The notes beneath the pieces were generated by a model, which was given only the letters and a program-made list of their open reading frames with translations, did not search any database and was not told the DNA's origin. Of a DNA stretch of 64,000 bases, positions 1-8,555 are shown piece by piece. This DNA comes from Neptunomonas phycophila. Lineage in GTDB: Bacteria > Pseudomonadota > Gammaproteobacteria > Pseudomonadales > Balneatricaceae. The position numbers and the translations under genes are program-made. The stretch lies in contig NZ_MRCI01000002.1 in NCBI RefSeq assembly GCF_001922575.1, positions 186,001 to 250,000 of the forward strand, given 5' to 3'. Positions within the stretch are counted from its first letter, which is position 1; every line of letters begins with the position of its first letter.

Positions 1-155
1 TGCTTCTCCTTTGCTCGCGGAAGTTTGTGTGAGCGAGGAGGTGTCAATTTGCGGGAAAGACTCCTGCTCCACAAACATGTTGTAGTAAAGGTATAGACAT
101 AAACTGAAATGATAATTCCATAATCTTTGATGAAATTTAATCAACTAAGTGTTGC
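1..155. other. Left-edge noncoding stretch
   Basis: Short open stretches exist on the plus strand from base 1 (stop near 94), so the tail of a gene lying outside the window is possible, but nothing is recognisable. The rest is AT-rich and carries no convincing hairpin terminator for the yitT-like gene that ends at 156. Confidence 0.3.
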
Positions 156-788
156 TTAGGCTAAGTACCGGAAGGGCCTGTGATTCATTGCAATAATTAA
201 ATTGAGCAAAAATGCGCCTAAAATAGAAGCTAGCAAGATAGGGATTGAAACAATAAAGAAAGAGGCAATGATGATGCTGCAATCTACACACATTTGAAAA
301 GTACCAGCGCGAATGCCTTTGTGCTCTTGTAGGTAAAGCGCCAATATATTGAGCCCGCCCAAACTGGCTTTATGTCTAAAGAGTACCAGCATCCCCAAGC
401 CCATCAGCATGCCGCCGATCACCGTCGCGTAAAAGGGATTAAGCGGTTCTAAATGGATAAAGTACGGATGTATCTCAGCAAAAACAGATACTAAGGCCAC
501 CGCTAAAAATGTTTTTAGCGTGAATGCCCAGCCCATTTGCTTAATAGATAGATAATAAAAAGGTAGGTTTAGTGTAAAAAACCATACACCAAAGGGGATA
601 TCGCTGATGTATAGCATTAAGAAACCAATCCCCGCTGTCCCCCCAGTAATCGCACCAGCATGTCTGAGTAGCATAATACCAAATGACACCACCAGAGTGC
701 CCGTGACTATAGCCAATAAATCTTCAATCAGGGAGTGAGGCGTTTTATTTTGCTCGTTTGAAATGGTTGAGTTGTTAACACTGGACAT
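156..788 (-). CDS. YitT family membrane protein
   Basis: A 210-residue integral membrane protein of the YitT/DUF161 family. After a polar N-terminus of about 20 residues, the chain alternates hydrophobic helices with short loops. It has the family's glycine-rich first helix region (GGTAGIGF near residues 49-56) and a second conserved segment (KASLGGLNIL near 139-148). It ends about where the DUF161 core ends, so the C-terminal DUF2179 domain of Bacillus YitT is absent; short forms like this are common in proteobacteria. The transported substrate of the family is not established. It lies 124 bases downstream of azlD on the same strand and may be co-transcribed with it. The family call is firm and the function is unknown. 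Confidence 0.85.
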   Translation of the reverse strand: MSSVNNSTISNEQNKTPHSLIEDLLAIVTGTLVVSFGIMLLRHAGAITGGTAGIGFLMLYISDIPFGVWFFTLNLPFYYLSIKQMGWAFTLKTFLAVALVSVFAEIHPYFIHLEPLNPFYATVIGGMLMGLGMLVLFRHKASLGGLNILALYLQEHKGIRAGTFQMCVDCSIIIASFFIVSIPILLASILGAFLLNLIIAMNHRPFRYLA

Positions 789-912
789 TGGACCTTCCCA
801 TCACGTTTTACAGTGCGATTAACATAGCACTGATTGTGTAATTTTGGTTACACAAAAAGAAAAGAAAGAGCTATCCGCGCAAGTACTCATTCTGGCGTTA
901 TTCATCGCTGTT

Positions 913-1236
913 TTAAGATGACTGTACTAAACGAACTAATAAAAAGATGAACATACCGGTCACTATGGTAATTAGAAGGTTGCGGCTGATGAGTGAAGTC
1001 AGAGCCGCTACCACGGCTGCAATTAACCATGCATTGTCCCAATCTAGCCAGACTTCGCCTTTAGGCATAACGACAGCAGGGATAATGATAGCGGTTAGCA
1101 CCACAGGAGGAACATAGCCTAGCGCTTGGCTCAGCCACGATGGGAATTGTATGCGGTCTGCCATAGCAAAGAGAACAAAGCGAGTGCTAAAAGTCGCGAT
1201 AAACATGCCTATGATTAAAAACAGTTCATTCGTCAC
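913..1236 (-). CDS. azlD: AzlD family small subunit
   Basis: A 107-residue membrane protein with three to four hydrophobic helices, matching the AzlD/DUF931 family. AzlD partners AzlC in export of branched-chain amino acids and analogues (azlCD of Bacillus subtilis; YgaZH of Escherichia coli). The N-terminal helix, the RFVLFAMADRIQFP segment with its conserved arginines, and the central Pro-Pro helix (YVPPVVLTAI) are typical. The gene overlaps the 3' end of azlC by 11 bases, indicating translational coupling and a shared complex in the inner membrane. The substrate is inferred from the family. Confidence 0.88.
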   Translation of the reverse strand: MTNELFLIIGMFIATFSTRFVLFAMADRIQFPSWLSQALGYVPPVVLTAIIIPAVVMPKGEVWLDWDNAWLIAAVVAALTSLISRNLLITIVTGMFIFLLVRLVQSS

Positions 1237-1978
1237 TGTCGACTCCTGTATTTTTCTTCACATGGCGGTTGAGTAGCAATTGCAGTGATATGCCGACACA
1301 GACGCCCATAAAGGCAGCAACCATTAAACCGAGTTTATGGGGCATGTTATAGGTAGCGATGGCAATGAGTCCGGCAACGATAACCGCCGCCCACATGGGG
1401 CGAGTTTTAAGATAGGGCATAACCATGCCTATAAACGTCACTGACATGGCAAAGTCCAAACCCCATTGCGTCATATTAGGGAATAACTCCCCTAGGGTGA
1501 TACCGATAGCCGTACAGAGTACCCAGTTACTGTACATAGCGAGAAAAGAGCCAAGATAATACCAGTGTGCGTACTCGGTATTGGTGCTGTTTAGGTAGCG
1601 ATTACTAACAGCCGCAAAAGTCTCGTCGGTTAAACCAAAGGCCATGACAGCTCGCCAACGTAATGATAAGTGGCGTACTTTGGGAACCATGTTAGCGGCA
1701 TAAAGCATGTGTCGTAAGTTGACGATAAAGGTCGTGACAATAATGACAGGGATAGCAGCCCCAGCAGATAACATGCCTAGCGCAATGAACTGGCTTGCAC
1801 CAGCATAGACGATGAACGACATAGCTAAGGCACCCAATGCAGAAAGGCCACTAGGTTCGGCTAAAGTCCCAAAGATGATACCAAAAGGAATGGCACCGAT
1901 AATTAAGGGAATGGTTGCTTTGGCTCCAGAAAGGCATTCTCTGGACGGTGTTGTGGTAACCGATTGTTGAGTGTTCAT
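1226..1978 (-). CDS. azlC: AzlC family permease, branched-chain amino acid exporter
   Basis: A 250-residue multi-spanning membrane protein of the AzlC/YgaZ family, the large subunit of the AzlCD exporter. Family hallmarks visible are PFGIIFGTLA near residues 31-40, the small-residue helix with YAGASQFIALG near 58-68, NLRHMLYA near 86-93 and FGLTDETFA near 113-121. The expected role is efflux of valine, leucine, isoleucine or related compounds across the inner membrane. It sits 5 bases downstream of the MOSC gene and overlaps azlD, so it lies in the middle of a minus-strand operon. No regulator of the Lrp/AzlB type is next to it. Confidence 0.88.
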   Translation of the reverse strand: MNTQQSVTTTPSRECLSGAKATIPLIIGAIPFGIIFGTLAEPSGLSALGALAMSFIVYAGASQFIALGMLSAGAAIPVIIVTTFIVNLRHMLYAANMVPKVRHLSLRWRAVMAFGLTDETFAAVSNRYLNSTNTEYAHWYYLGSFLAMYSNWVLCTAIGITLGELFPNMTQWGLDFAMSVTFIGMVMPYLKTRPMWAAVIVAGLIAIATYNMPHKLGLMVAAFMGVCVGISLQLLLNRHVKKNTGVDSDE

Positions 1979-1983
1979 GTGGA

Positions 1984-2787
1984 TTAGTCGAGGACCTCAA
2001 CTGTCATCCCTACTTCGATAACTCCGGTTCCTTCAGCGATTAAGTTATGGCCAAAAAGTGGTGCTCGCTTTTCGCTGCTGTGATGCTTGATTAACGTGCG
2101 TAGGGGCTCTAGGCCCTTATCAAATGTGAGCGAACGAGGAGGCAAGGTGATAAGTTTGCAACGTTCGCAAGGGGAGTGAAAAGTAAAGATAAGCTCGCCT
2201 ACACGAATCCTAGACCAACCATCTTCGGCAAAAGCATCACTTCCTGAAATAACGATGTTCGGGCGAAACTGCGCCATGTGAATCTCATTATCACAATGCG
2301 TTTGTATAGCGTCCAAAGAGCTAGTACTGGTAAGCAGTAGCGGATATCCGTCGGCGAAGCTTACCTGCTTGTCATCACGTTTTTTGATAGGACGAGAGCT
2401 TTGCTCACCAAAAAAAAGTAACTGGCATTGTGTTCCTAAAAACTCGCTTATCCACGCATCGGCGTCGCTACCACAGCGTTGCGCTGATACATTTTGTTTC
2501 CATACGGTGGCAGATGTGTAGCTGTCAGAAAACTCTTTTTCTTGAAGCACAAGCTCAGCGGGTGTGCCGTCTAGCGAGGCTAAAACTAAGCCGCCGTTGA
2601 AGGTAGTGGCCAGCAACGTAGTCAGTTTTGGAAATTTGCGGGCGGTCATGAAATTGCCGTCCATATCGGCGACAAGGTAGCGCCTATCACCAGCGAGTCC
2701 GAGGGAGTCAATCCAGGCTCGGCTTAAATTGACCGCAGCACAAGATTTTACTGGGTAGTGGTGTAAGCTAGTGATATGGATGGTCAC
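1984..2787 (-). CDS. MOSC domain protein, YcbX-like
   Basis: A 267-residue cytoplasmic protein with an N-terminal MOSC beta-barrel (starting HHYPVKSCAAVNL near residue 9, then GDRRYLVAD near 33-41) and a MOSC sulfurase C-terminal-type domain. The latter has FRPNIVISG near 174-182 and the conserved Cys in the CERCKLI segment near 207-213, which binds the molybdenum cofactor in this family. E. coli YcbX adds a C-terminal 2Fe-2S ferredoxin domain for N-hydroxylated base detoxification; that domain is missing here, so a separate electron donor would be needed. It is followed by azlC after 5 bases. The molybdoenzyme role is inferred from the family. Confidence 0.82.
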   Translation of the reverse strand: MTIHITSLHHYPVKSCAAVNLSRAWIDSLGLAGDRRYLVADMDGNFMTARKFPKLTTLLATTFNGGLVLASLDGTPAELVLQEKEFSDSYTSATVWKQNVSAQRCGSDADAWISEFLGTQCQLLFFGEQSSRPIKKRDDKQVSFADGYPLLLTSTSSLDAIQTHCDNEIHMAQFRPNIVISGSDAFAEDGWSRIRVGELIFTFHSPCERCKLITLPPRSLTFDKGLEPLRTLIKHHSSEKRAPLFGHNLIAEGTGVIEVGMTVEVLD

Positions 2788-2842
2788 AAAAGATCCCTCA
2801 GTCGGCGTTGTCCAAATGAGGGAGCATTGTAAAGATATTTAG

Positions 2843-3691
2843 CTATGGCTGCCAAGCATTCACGGTGCCGTCCATCATCATGGGTGCATATAACATATTC
2901 CCTACAGAGCCAATATCGGCAAGGCCTTGGCCGAGGTGCTGTTTATTAGACCCATCTGATTTCATTAGGTCACCGGCTAACCAGTCACTTATCCAAATAG
3001 TGTCGTTGATACGGGTAATGCCATCGATATTGCCAAGTGGCGTGCCATCATGAAAAGGAGTTAGCGTCTCATTGGCTAAATTTAAGCGGTATAAAGTCCC
3101 CGGGGAATGGGTGCTAAAGTCGTCATTCAGACCTTGCCCCCAGTTACCTATAATTAGTTGATTATCTTCCCAAAAAACTCCGTTGGGGTGCTCTATCTCC
3201 GCATAAGACTTCCATAGCGAAAACTCCCCATCCACTAATCGGTATAGTCCACCCGCTAACAGATCGGATACATAGACGATACCCTCGGGTGACACCGTAA
3301 CATCGTTGAGCATTTGGGCTGCAGGGGCGTGCCACTGCGCCACTGTTTTCCCGTTACGTAAATCAATTTTATGCAGGCGAGAGAGGTCAGCAACGTACAA
3401 ATAGCCTTCATGGATGGCCATGCCTTTTGGAGCATCCATGCCTTCAGCCCAGCGTTGCTTAATCCATTGACCGCTGGAGGTGATTTTACTGATATAGCCT
3501 TCTCCGTTGACCTCCATTGGTGTGCCATTGATATTGCTCACGTATAAAAATTGCTCATCTCCTACGACAGACTCTGGTTGGTCAAAGCCTTTGAGTGTCC
3601 AGGTAGGAGTATTCGGTTGTGCTGTACCTAGTGTGCTGTAAACGATGGCCGTTAGTAACGATAGGGTGCGTAGTGTGTGTACGATGCGCAT
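2843..3691 (-). CDS. Periplasmic SMP-30/gluconolactonase-like beta-propeller
   Basis: A 282-residue protein with an N-terminal signal peptide (hydrophobic core near residues 9-22, predicted cleavage after TLGTA), so it is periplasmic. The rest shows repeated blade-like segments such as LYVSNINGTP, LYVADLSRLH, VYVSDLLAG and IWISDWLAG, the pattern of SMP-30/strictosidine-synthase propellers. Enzymes of this fold hydrolyse lactones with a single divalent metal; the Asn/Asp positions (LNDVTVS, HPNGVFW) fit a metal site. A start at 3691 is supported by GGAACG about eight bases upstream. It leads the minus-strand group that includes the MOSC gene, 55 bases downstream. The substrate is unknown. Confidence 0.75.
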   Translation of the reverse strand: MRIVHTLRTLSLLTAIVYSTLGTAQPNTPTWTLKGFDQPESVVGDEQFLYVSNINGTPMEVNGEGYISKITSSGQWIKQRWAEGMDAPKGMAIHEGYLYVADLSRLHKIDLRNGKTVAQWHAPAAQMLNDVTVSPEGIVYVSDLLAGGLYRLVDGEFSLWKSYAEIEHPNGVFWEDNQLIIGNWGQGLNDDFSTHSPGTLYRLNLANETLTPFHDGTPLGNIDGITRINDTIWISDWLAGDLMKSDGSNKQHLGQGLADIGSVGNMLYAPMMMDGTVNAWQP

Positions 3692-3847
3692 AATAAAACG
3701 TTCCTTTAGTAAGATATTAGTTCGACGTGTCTGGTTATTAGTGTCATATTTGTATCTTTCTTGGAATTAATGAATGTTATGGTATTAAATAATGATCCTT
3801 TTTGAGTGAGTTTGGATCATTTTTAACCAAAGCGTTGGAGCGAAGTA

Positions 3848-4594
3848 ATGCATCATCAGCAAGGCGGAGTGTTTCAAACACTTAAGGATGTCATGAGAGC
3901 AAAAGGAATGACTTATAAGGCATTGGCTGTTCTTATGGATGTATCGGAGCCCACCGTGAAGCGGATTTTTCAGGATCAAGACTGCAAATTAAGTCGGCTA
4001 CTCACTATCTGCCAGTTACTTGATATCGATGTAGAAACGCTGTTAGAAATGAGCGAAAGGCAGTTACCTGCAATTGAGCCTATATCTGAAAAAGCGGAAA
4101 AGGCGTTGGCCAATGACCGAACATTGATGTACTTATTTATGCTTCTGGTGAGCGACGTACCTTTGTCCGAAGTGCAGCGTACCAGTGGCTTTTCGGATGC
4201 TGAGGTTTATCAGTACTTACGTCAGCTAGAACAAATAGGCTTGCTGCGAGTAGGAGTTGAAAACCGCATAACTTTTTTAGTTGAGAAGCCCATAAAGTGG
4301 CGCTTAGATGGGCCATTACATCCTATTTTGGTCGCGGTGAATCAAGCGTTTGTTGAGAAAGCGGTCGAGAACCACAACAAAGATCACACTCCGTTTTACT
4401 CTGCTAGCCGAATGATGAGTGAACAAAGCCGTGAAGAATTAGATCACGCGTTTAAGGAGCTGTATGCGTTATTTCATAAGCTCGCATCATTGGATAAAGT
4501 TATGTTACCTAAGGAGCAGTTAAAGCCTTATAAGCTACTAGCTACCCTCGCACCTTTTGATGCATTGCACTATTTTCGTCATTCTTCAAAGTAA
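3848..4594 (+). CDS. XRE-type transcriptional regulator
   Basis: A 248-residue DNA-binding protein. Residues 10-65 form a Cro/C1-type helix-turn-helix (MTYKALAVLMDVSEPTVKRI, then a LLTICQLLDI helix). The remainder is helical with a possible second winged-helix-like segment (residues 105-145: VPLSEVQRTSGFSDAEVYQYL) and an unassigned C-terminal region. A GGAG ribosome site lies before the ATG at 3848. The gene is divergent from the SMP-30-like gene with a 156-base shared promoter region, so it may regulate that gene or itself, but no operator is evident. Confidence 0.75.
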   Translation: MHHQQGGVFQTLKDVMRAKGMTYKALAVLMDVSEPTVKRIFQDQDCKLSRLLTICQLLDIDVETLLEMSERQLPAIEPISEKAEKALANDRTLMYLFMLLVSDVPLSEVQRTSGFSDAEVYQYLRQLEQIGLLRVGVENRITFLVEKPIKWRLDGPLHPILVAVNQAFVEKAVENHNKDHTPFYSASRMMSEQSREELDHAFKELYALFHKLASLDKVMLPKEQLKPYKLLATLAPFDALHYFRHSSK

Positions 4595-4832
4595 TTATCA
4601 AAATTAGCAACAGTCCTTTGTTTAAGACAAAGTCTGAAAATGATGTACGCTATCATTTTGTGTGCTAGCCTCTGTTTCATAGCGTCTGAACCGTTTATTT
4701 GATCGGTTTTTTGAACTGACTCGCTCAGCTGGTTCTACTCAGTGGCTCATTCTAATCAGTGCTCTACTCAATGAGACGTCCTTTAAATCACGCTAACAAA
4801 ACAGAAAACCGTACAGCATAGGGAGCTTCGCT
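4595..4832. other. Intergenic region before the AEC carrier gene
   Basis: The stretch holds a small hairpin just after the regulator stop (CTTTGT/ACAAAG, 4616-4632) without a following T-run. Several CTGGTTCTACTCAGTGG-like and TCTAATCAGTGCTCTACTCA-like imperfect direct repeats lie near 4730-4770, possibly regulatory. A GGGAG ribosome site precedes 4833. I see no gene in it. Confidence 0.4.
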
Positions 4833-5783
4833 ATGGCAGATCAAGCCGCGCTATTTCACCAAATTTTTCTTGTTACAGGCCCTGTTTTCGGTTTGGTTTT
4901 GCTCGGTGTTTTTTTGAAACGTATCCGCTTAATAGATGAAGCGTTTGTTATGACGGCTTCCAATTTAACCTTTAGAGCAACAATGCCGACGTTGCTGTTT
5001 TTGAGTATTTTGCAGTCTGATTTGAAAACGGCCTTTCAGCCTAAACTCGTCTTCTTCTTTGTCGCTGCTACCTTCCTTCATTTTGGGTTTGTTTGGTTAT
5101 GGTCTTTACGCAGCGTACCCAAAGAGGATAGAGGGGTTTATATACAGGGCGCATTTCGCGGTAACTGCGGCATTATGAGCTTGGCGCTTGCCGCTAACCA
5201 GTATGGTGATTATGGCTTGTCTGTTGGCGGAGTTTTATCTGGTATTATCGTTATTGTATTTAATATTTTATCTGCTTTTATTTTATCGATTTATAGCCCA
5301 ACATTTGATGCTAACTTTAAATCGATCATGCGTGAGATTGTTCGTAATCCTCTGATTATTTCCGTGGTCGCTGCTTTGGTTGGCTCTAGTATTGGCCTTA
5401 CATTACCCGAGTGGGTGGTAAGGTCCGGCAATTATTTTGCTGCTATGTCGCTTCCTACCGCACTGATTTGTATTGGTGGCACTTTGTCATTGGCGGCTTT
5501 TAAGTCGTCGGGACGGGTAACGCTGAGCTCCAGTTTATTCAAAGTCTTTTGGATGCCTTTGTTTTTTGTGCCGTTAGCATGGTTGCTTGGCTTTGAAGGC
5601 CGAGAGTTAGGTATTCTGTTTTTATTCTTAGCTACGCCCACAGCGGCGGCTAGTTATGTCATGGTTCGAGCTGCCGGTAGCAGTGCAAGTTTGGCGGCGA
5701 ACATCATAGCCCTTACTACAGTTATTTCTGTTGTGAGCTTTATGGCTGGATTATATTTATTAAATTATTTGCAGCTTATCTAA
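4833..5783 (+). CDS. AEC family transporter
   Basis: A 316-residue inner-membrane protein of the auxin efflux carrier family, with about ten hydrophobic helices arranged as two five-helix halves. The first half has PVFGLVLLGVFLKR near residues 17-30 and the conserved RGNCGIMSLALAANQYG near 108-124. The second has LPTALICIGGTLSLA near 206-220 and ATPTAAASYVMV near 267-278. Bacterial members carry carboxylates such as malate or malonate; the substrate here cannot be read from sequence. The LacI-type regulator begins 31 bases downstream on the same strand, suggesting a two-gene operon with local control. Confidence 0.85.
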   Translation: MADQAALFHQIFLVTGPVFGLVLLGVFLKRIRLIDEAFVMTASNLTFRATMPTLLFLSILQSDLKTAFQPKLVFFFVAATFLHFGFVWLWSLRSVPKEDRGVYIQGAFRGNCGIMSLALAANQYGDYGLSVGGVLSGIIVIVFNILSAFILSIYSPTFDANFKSIMREIVRNPLIISVVAALVGSSIGLTLPEWVVRSGNYFAAMSLPTALICIGGTLSLAAFKSSGRVTLSSSLFKVFWMPLFFVPLAWLLGFEGRELGILFLFLATPTAAASYVMVRAAGSSASLAANIIALTTVISVVSFMAGLYLLNYLQLI

Positions 5784-5814
5784 CTCGAAGGGCTACTAAG
5801 GAAAAATAAAAACT

Positions 5815-6837
5815 ATGAGTAGAGGCGAAAACAGCGAAATGGCATGGGGTAATGTTACCTTAGCAGATGTTGCTCGCACGGCGGGTGTGTCACCCATTAC
5901 TGTGTCTCGTGTATTGAATGATCCCGATAAAGTGAAAGCTAAAACTCAGGAGAAAGTAAAAGCAGCCATACGCGAAATTGGTTATGTGCCGAATATGCTA
6001 GCCGGTGGCTTAGTGTCGTCTAAGAGCAAGTTAGTGATTGTGTTAGTGCCGAGTATTGCTCATCGAGTGTTTGTAAATACGATTCAGAATTTAACCGAGC
6101 AAATGAGCTCGGCTGGTTACCAAGTGTTGCTAAGCCAAACCTTCTTTGAAAATCAAAGCGAGCTTGAGCAAATAGAGACAATATTGTCACGCCGCCCCGA
6201 CGCAATCGTATTAACTACGCCTCTCTTTTCGGTTGATGCGCGAGCGCTGCTGCGAGCGCGAAACACGCCTGTAGTGGAAGTGTGGGATTATTACGATGAC
6301 CCTATAGATGCTGTGGTTGGTTTTTCGCATACCGAGCTTGGAGTCGCTATGGCTCAAGCGATGATCGATAAAGGGCATCGTCGTGTGGGTTTAATTTGGG
6401 TCGATGATCAGCGGGGTAGTCTTCGTTTGGCGGCTTGCGAGCAGCATTTGCTTGAGAGGGGTGTTGAAGTGACAAGTGTGCAGCGTATCAACCCCCCGGT
6501 GTCGGTTGGTGAAGGCCGCAAGGCAATGCAGCACTTAATTGATGAGGATAATATACCGACGGGCGTTATTTGTAGTAATGATTTAATAACACTGGGAGCC
6601 GTATCAGCACTGAAGGCTTCGGGGATAGCAGTACCTAGCCGTGTGGCTTTAATTGGCTTTGGTGATATAGATTTTGCCGCCCATGTTTCGCCCAGTTTAT
6701 CGACTTTTCAAGTACAAAGTACTGATATTGGGAAAATTGCAGCACAGATGTTATTAGCCCGTTTGGAGAAAGGTGCACAACGAGGCACCTTAAAGCAGAA
6801 CTTAGGTTTCCAATTTGAAGATCGTGAAACAAGCTAG
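5815..6837 (+). CDS. LacI family transcriptional regulator
   Basis: A 340-residue repressor-type protein. Residues 15-62 carry the LacI helix-turn-helix and hinge (VTLADVARTAGVSPITVSRV, then RVLNDPDKVK). A periplasmic-binding-protein-like sensor follows, with SKLVIVLVP near 69-77, GHRRVGLIWVDD near 194-205, VICSNDLITLGAV near 252-264 and VALIGFGDIDFA near 278-289. The overall layout resembles the GntR/gluconate and sugar-acid branch of LacI proteins. It probably controls the AEC carrier gene just upstream; whether it also acts on the uronate locus is open. Its stop codon overlaps that of the convergent GntR-type gene by 4 bases. Confidence 0.88.
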   Translation: MSRGENSEMAWGNVTLADVARTAGVSPITVSRVLNDPDKVKAKTQEKVKAAIREIGYVPNMLAGGLVSSKSKLVIVLVPSIAHRVFVNTIQNLTEQMSSAGYQVLLSQTFFENQSELEQIETILSRRPDAIVLTTPLFSVDARALLRARNTPVVEVWDYYDDPIDAVVGFSHTELGVAMAQAMIDKGHRRVGLIWVDDQRGSLRLAACEQHLLERGVEVTSVQRINPPVSVGEGRKAMQHLIDEDNIPTGVICSNDLITLGAVSALKASGIAVPSRVALIGFGDIDFAAHVSPSLSTFQVQSTDIGKIAAQMLLARLEKGAQRGTLKQNLGFQFEDRETS

Positions 6838-7586
6838 TTAGTATCTGTCAGGGTGTCCATGTCGGCTTGTAATTTGCGAAAGCGCTCTCGGCTATTGGCT
6901 AAGTGGACTCGCATAGCGGCTCTGGCCGCTTCTGCATCGGCGCGAGCAATAGCGGCAAATATATCTTCGTGCTCGTGATTAACTCGATCGGTTTCGATCC
7001 GCGTTTTAGGTATGAGATTGGTTCCCAAGTGGTTCAATATATCGGTGTAGTGTTTGTTTCCAGTGGCTTGAGCAATTAGATAATGAAATTGGAAGTCTGC
7101 GCTCGTCGAGTCTGTTTTTAATTTTTCACACTCTCGTAACTTTGTGAGAGTAGCCTCTAGCTCTTTGATCTGGTTGTAGTTTCTACGTTGAGCCGCTAAT
7201 CCCGCTGCTTCTACTTCTACTCCAATTCGTAACTCCATCAATGCAATAACGTCTTGCAAGGTGTCGATACTAGTAAGGCCAATGAGCGTTTGGCTTTCAT
7301 TTGGCTTACAGAGAACAAAGGTGCCTATTCCATGGCGGGTCTCGACAAGCCCAGCCGCTTGCAAACGTGATAAGGCTTCCCTGACTACCGTTCGGCTAAC
7401 ACCGGTTTCTTCCATGATAGCTGATTCAGTAGGCAGCTTGTCCCCCGGCGATAATTTCCCGTCACGAATACGTTGAGTAAACTGGGATACAACGGCCTCA
7501 GCAAGGCTTTTCCCTCGCTTAGCGGGTCGTGGAGTTAGTGTAGAAGTGGGGGTGGTTGTTGCTTTTGACACGGTATTTGGACTCAT
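6834..7586 (-). CDS. FadR/FCD subfamily GntR regulator
   Basis: A 250-residue regulator with an N-terminal winged helix (residues 26-95; GDKLPTESAIMEETGVSRTV followed by VREALSRLQAAGLVETRHG) and a helical FCD effector domain (about 113-235). The usual Asp/His metal-binding positions are visible in ADFQFHYLIA, NHEHEDIFAA and AMRVHLANS. FCD regulators commonly sense sugar acids (UxuR, ExuR, LldR, DgoR). It is followed upstream in the same direction by the galactarolactone-type genes, so it is the likely repressor of the uronate locus. Its own leader contains two GTATGA elements one helical turn apart (7602-7618). Confidence 0.85.
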   Translation of the reverse strand: MSPNTVSKATTTPTSTLTPRPAKRGKSLAEAVVSQFTQRIRDGKLSPGDKLPTESAIMEETGVSRTVVREALSRLQAAGLVETRHGIGTFVLCKPNESQTLIGLTSIDTLQDVIALMELRIGVEVEAAGLAAQRRNYNQIKELEATLTKLRECEKLKTDSTSADFQFHYLIAQATGNKHYTDILNHLGTNLIPKTRIETDRVNHEHEDIFAAIARADAEAARAAMRVHLANSRERFRKLQADMDTLTDTN

Positions 7587-7600
7587 GTGAAGTTTGCCGC

Positions 7601-7620
7601 ATCATACCATCTCATACGAT
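7601..7620 (-). promoter_or_regulatory. Candidate autoregulatory operator of the GntR-type gene
   Basis: On the minus strand this 20-base segment reads ATCGTATGAG followed by ATGGTATGAT, two direct GTATGA elements spaced 10 bases apart. The same element recurs upstream of the cycloisomerase and TRAP genes (9725-9767, 9909-9919). Its place just upstream of the regulator's start codon suits autoregulation. This is inference from repetition only. Confidence 0.4.
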
Positions 7621-7643
7621 GACTTTCATGACGCGGCACACGA

Positions 7644-8495
7644 CTAGGTGAAATCGTAAAGTTGGTGAGGGTTTGTGACGAAAATCTTTTCTATAACTTC
7701 ATTGTTAGGTATCCAGCTGCAAACGGTATCTAGTAATTGCGCGTCGTTTGGAGCGTCTTCAATAGTTTGGCTGACATGAGGCCAATTACTAGCCCATAAA
7801 ATACGTTCTGGGGCGTGCTTGATTAAGGCTTTAGAGAGAGCCGCGACATCTGTATATTCTTCACCGCCAGTGTAGGAAGACTCGTAAACAGCACCAATTT
7901 TCACATAGCAGTTTCCTTTGTCGATAAGTTTGAGCAGTGCCTTGAATGAGGAGGAGTTGGGTGTTGTAGGGCCTAAAAATTTGCCGCCATGGTCAATGAT
8001 AAAGGTATCGTTTATTTGGTTTAGTAGCGGCGTGTGCTCAATCATATCGCGTCCATCAAACTGAACAATGCAGTGCCAACCCAGCGCGCGAATTTTAGCG
8101 TTAACTTCGGTGAGGTGCTTCAAGCCTACAGCTCCGCCGGGCAGCTCCATTATGCGTGCACCTCTAGCCCCGCGTTTATGCATGGATAATAACTCTTCTT
8201 CGCTAGTTTCTGGTGTTACAACAACAATACCGCGAGCGTTGTTGCCTAACTGATCTAACGCTTCTAGCATGCATCGGTTATCGGTTTGATAAGCATTGGG
8301 TTGTACGATGACTACTTTCTCCAAACCTAACCAGCGTTGCAAACTTAGGTAATCATCTAGGTTTGCAAAATCTAATGGTGGTTTAGGGCCGTTAGGGTGC
8401 CCCAAATGCTGTGGAGCATATACGTGCATATGTGTATCGACACTCCCCGCAGGGAGTTGAGTGAGTGGAGGTATTCCTGTGATGATGCGTTTCAT
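7644..8495 (-). CDS. gli: Amidohydrolase, probable D-galactarolactone isomerase
   Basis: A 283-residue TIM-barrel protein of the COG3618 amidohydrolase group (relatives: 2-pyrone-4,6-dicarboxylate lactonase LigI and Agrobacterium D-galactarolactone isomerase). Visible are the HxH motif in VDTHMHVY (His22, His24), FIIDHGGKF (His169) and LWASNWPH (Asn237, His240). LigI has Asp at the position of Asn237. In the uronate pathway this enzyme converts 1,4- and 1,5-lactones of galactarate into the form used by the cycloisomerase. It sits between the GntR-type regulator and the enolase-superfamily gene, 60 bases from the latter, and the plus-strand uronate dehydrogenase is close by. The context makes the isomerase call more likely than LigI. 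Agrobacterium encodes a comparable set together. Confidence 0.72.
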   Translation of the reverse strand: MKRIITGIPPLTQLPAGSVDTHMHVYAPQHLGHPNGPKPPLDFANLDDYLSLQRWLGLEKVVIVQPNAYQTDNRCMLEALDQLGNNARGIVVVTPETSEEELLSMHKRGARGARIMELPGGAVGLKHLTEVNAKIRALGWHCIVQFDGRDMIEHTPLLNQINDTFIIDHGGKFLGPTTPNSSSFKALLKLIDKGNCYVKIGAVYESSYTGGEEYTDVAALSKALIKHAPERILWASNWPHVSQTIEDAPNDAQLLDTVCSWIPNNEVIEKIFVTNPHQLYDFT

Positions 8496-8555
8496 AAAAG
8501 CCTCTGGGTTTAGACAACAAGGGTAATATAGTGATGTCGATAGTGCTCTGAGTAG

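Noticed and set aside
1-94. C-terminal end of a gene entering from the left on plus
   Set aside because: Two frames are open for about 30 codons, neither with recognisable sequence; too short to support.
5815-6837. LacI-type gene as the regulator of the uronate locus
   Set aside because: It is coupled to the AEC carrier gene and convergent with the uronate side; the FCD-GntR gene is better placed. Not excluded, only less supported.
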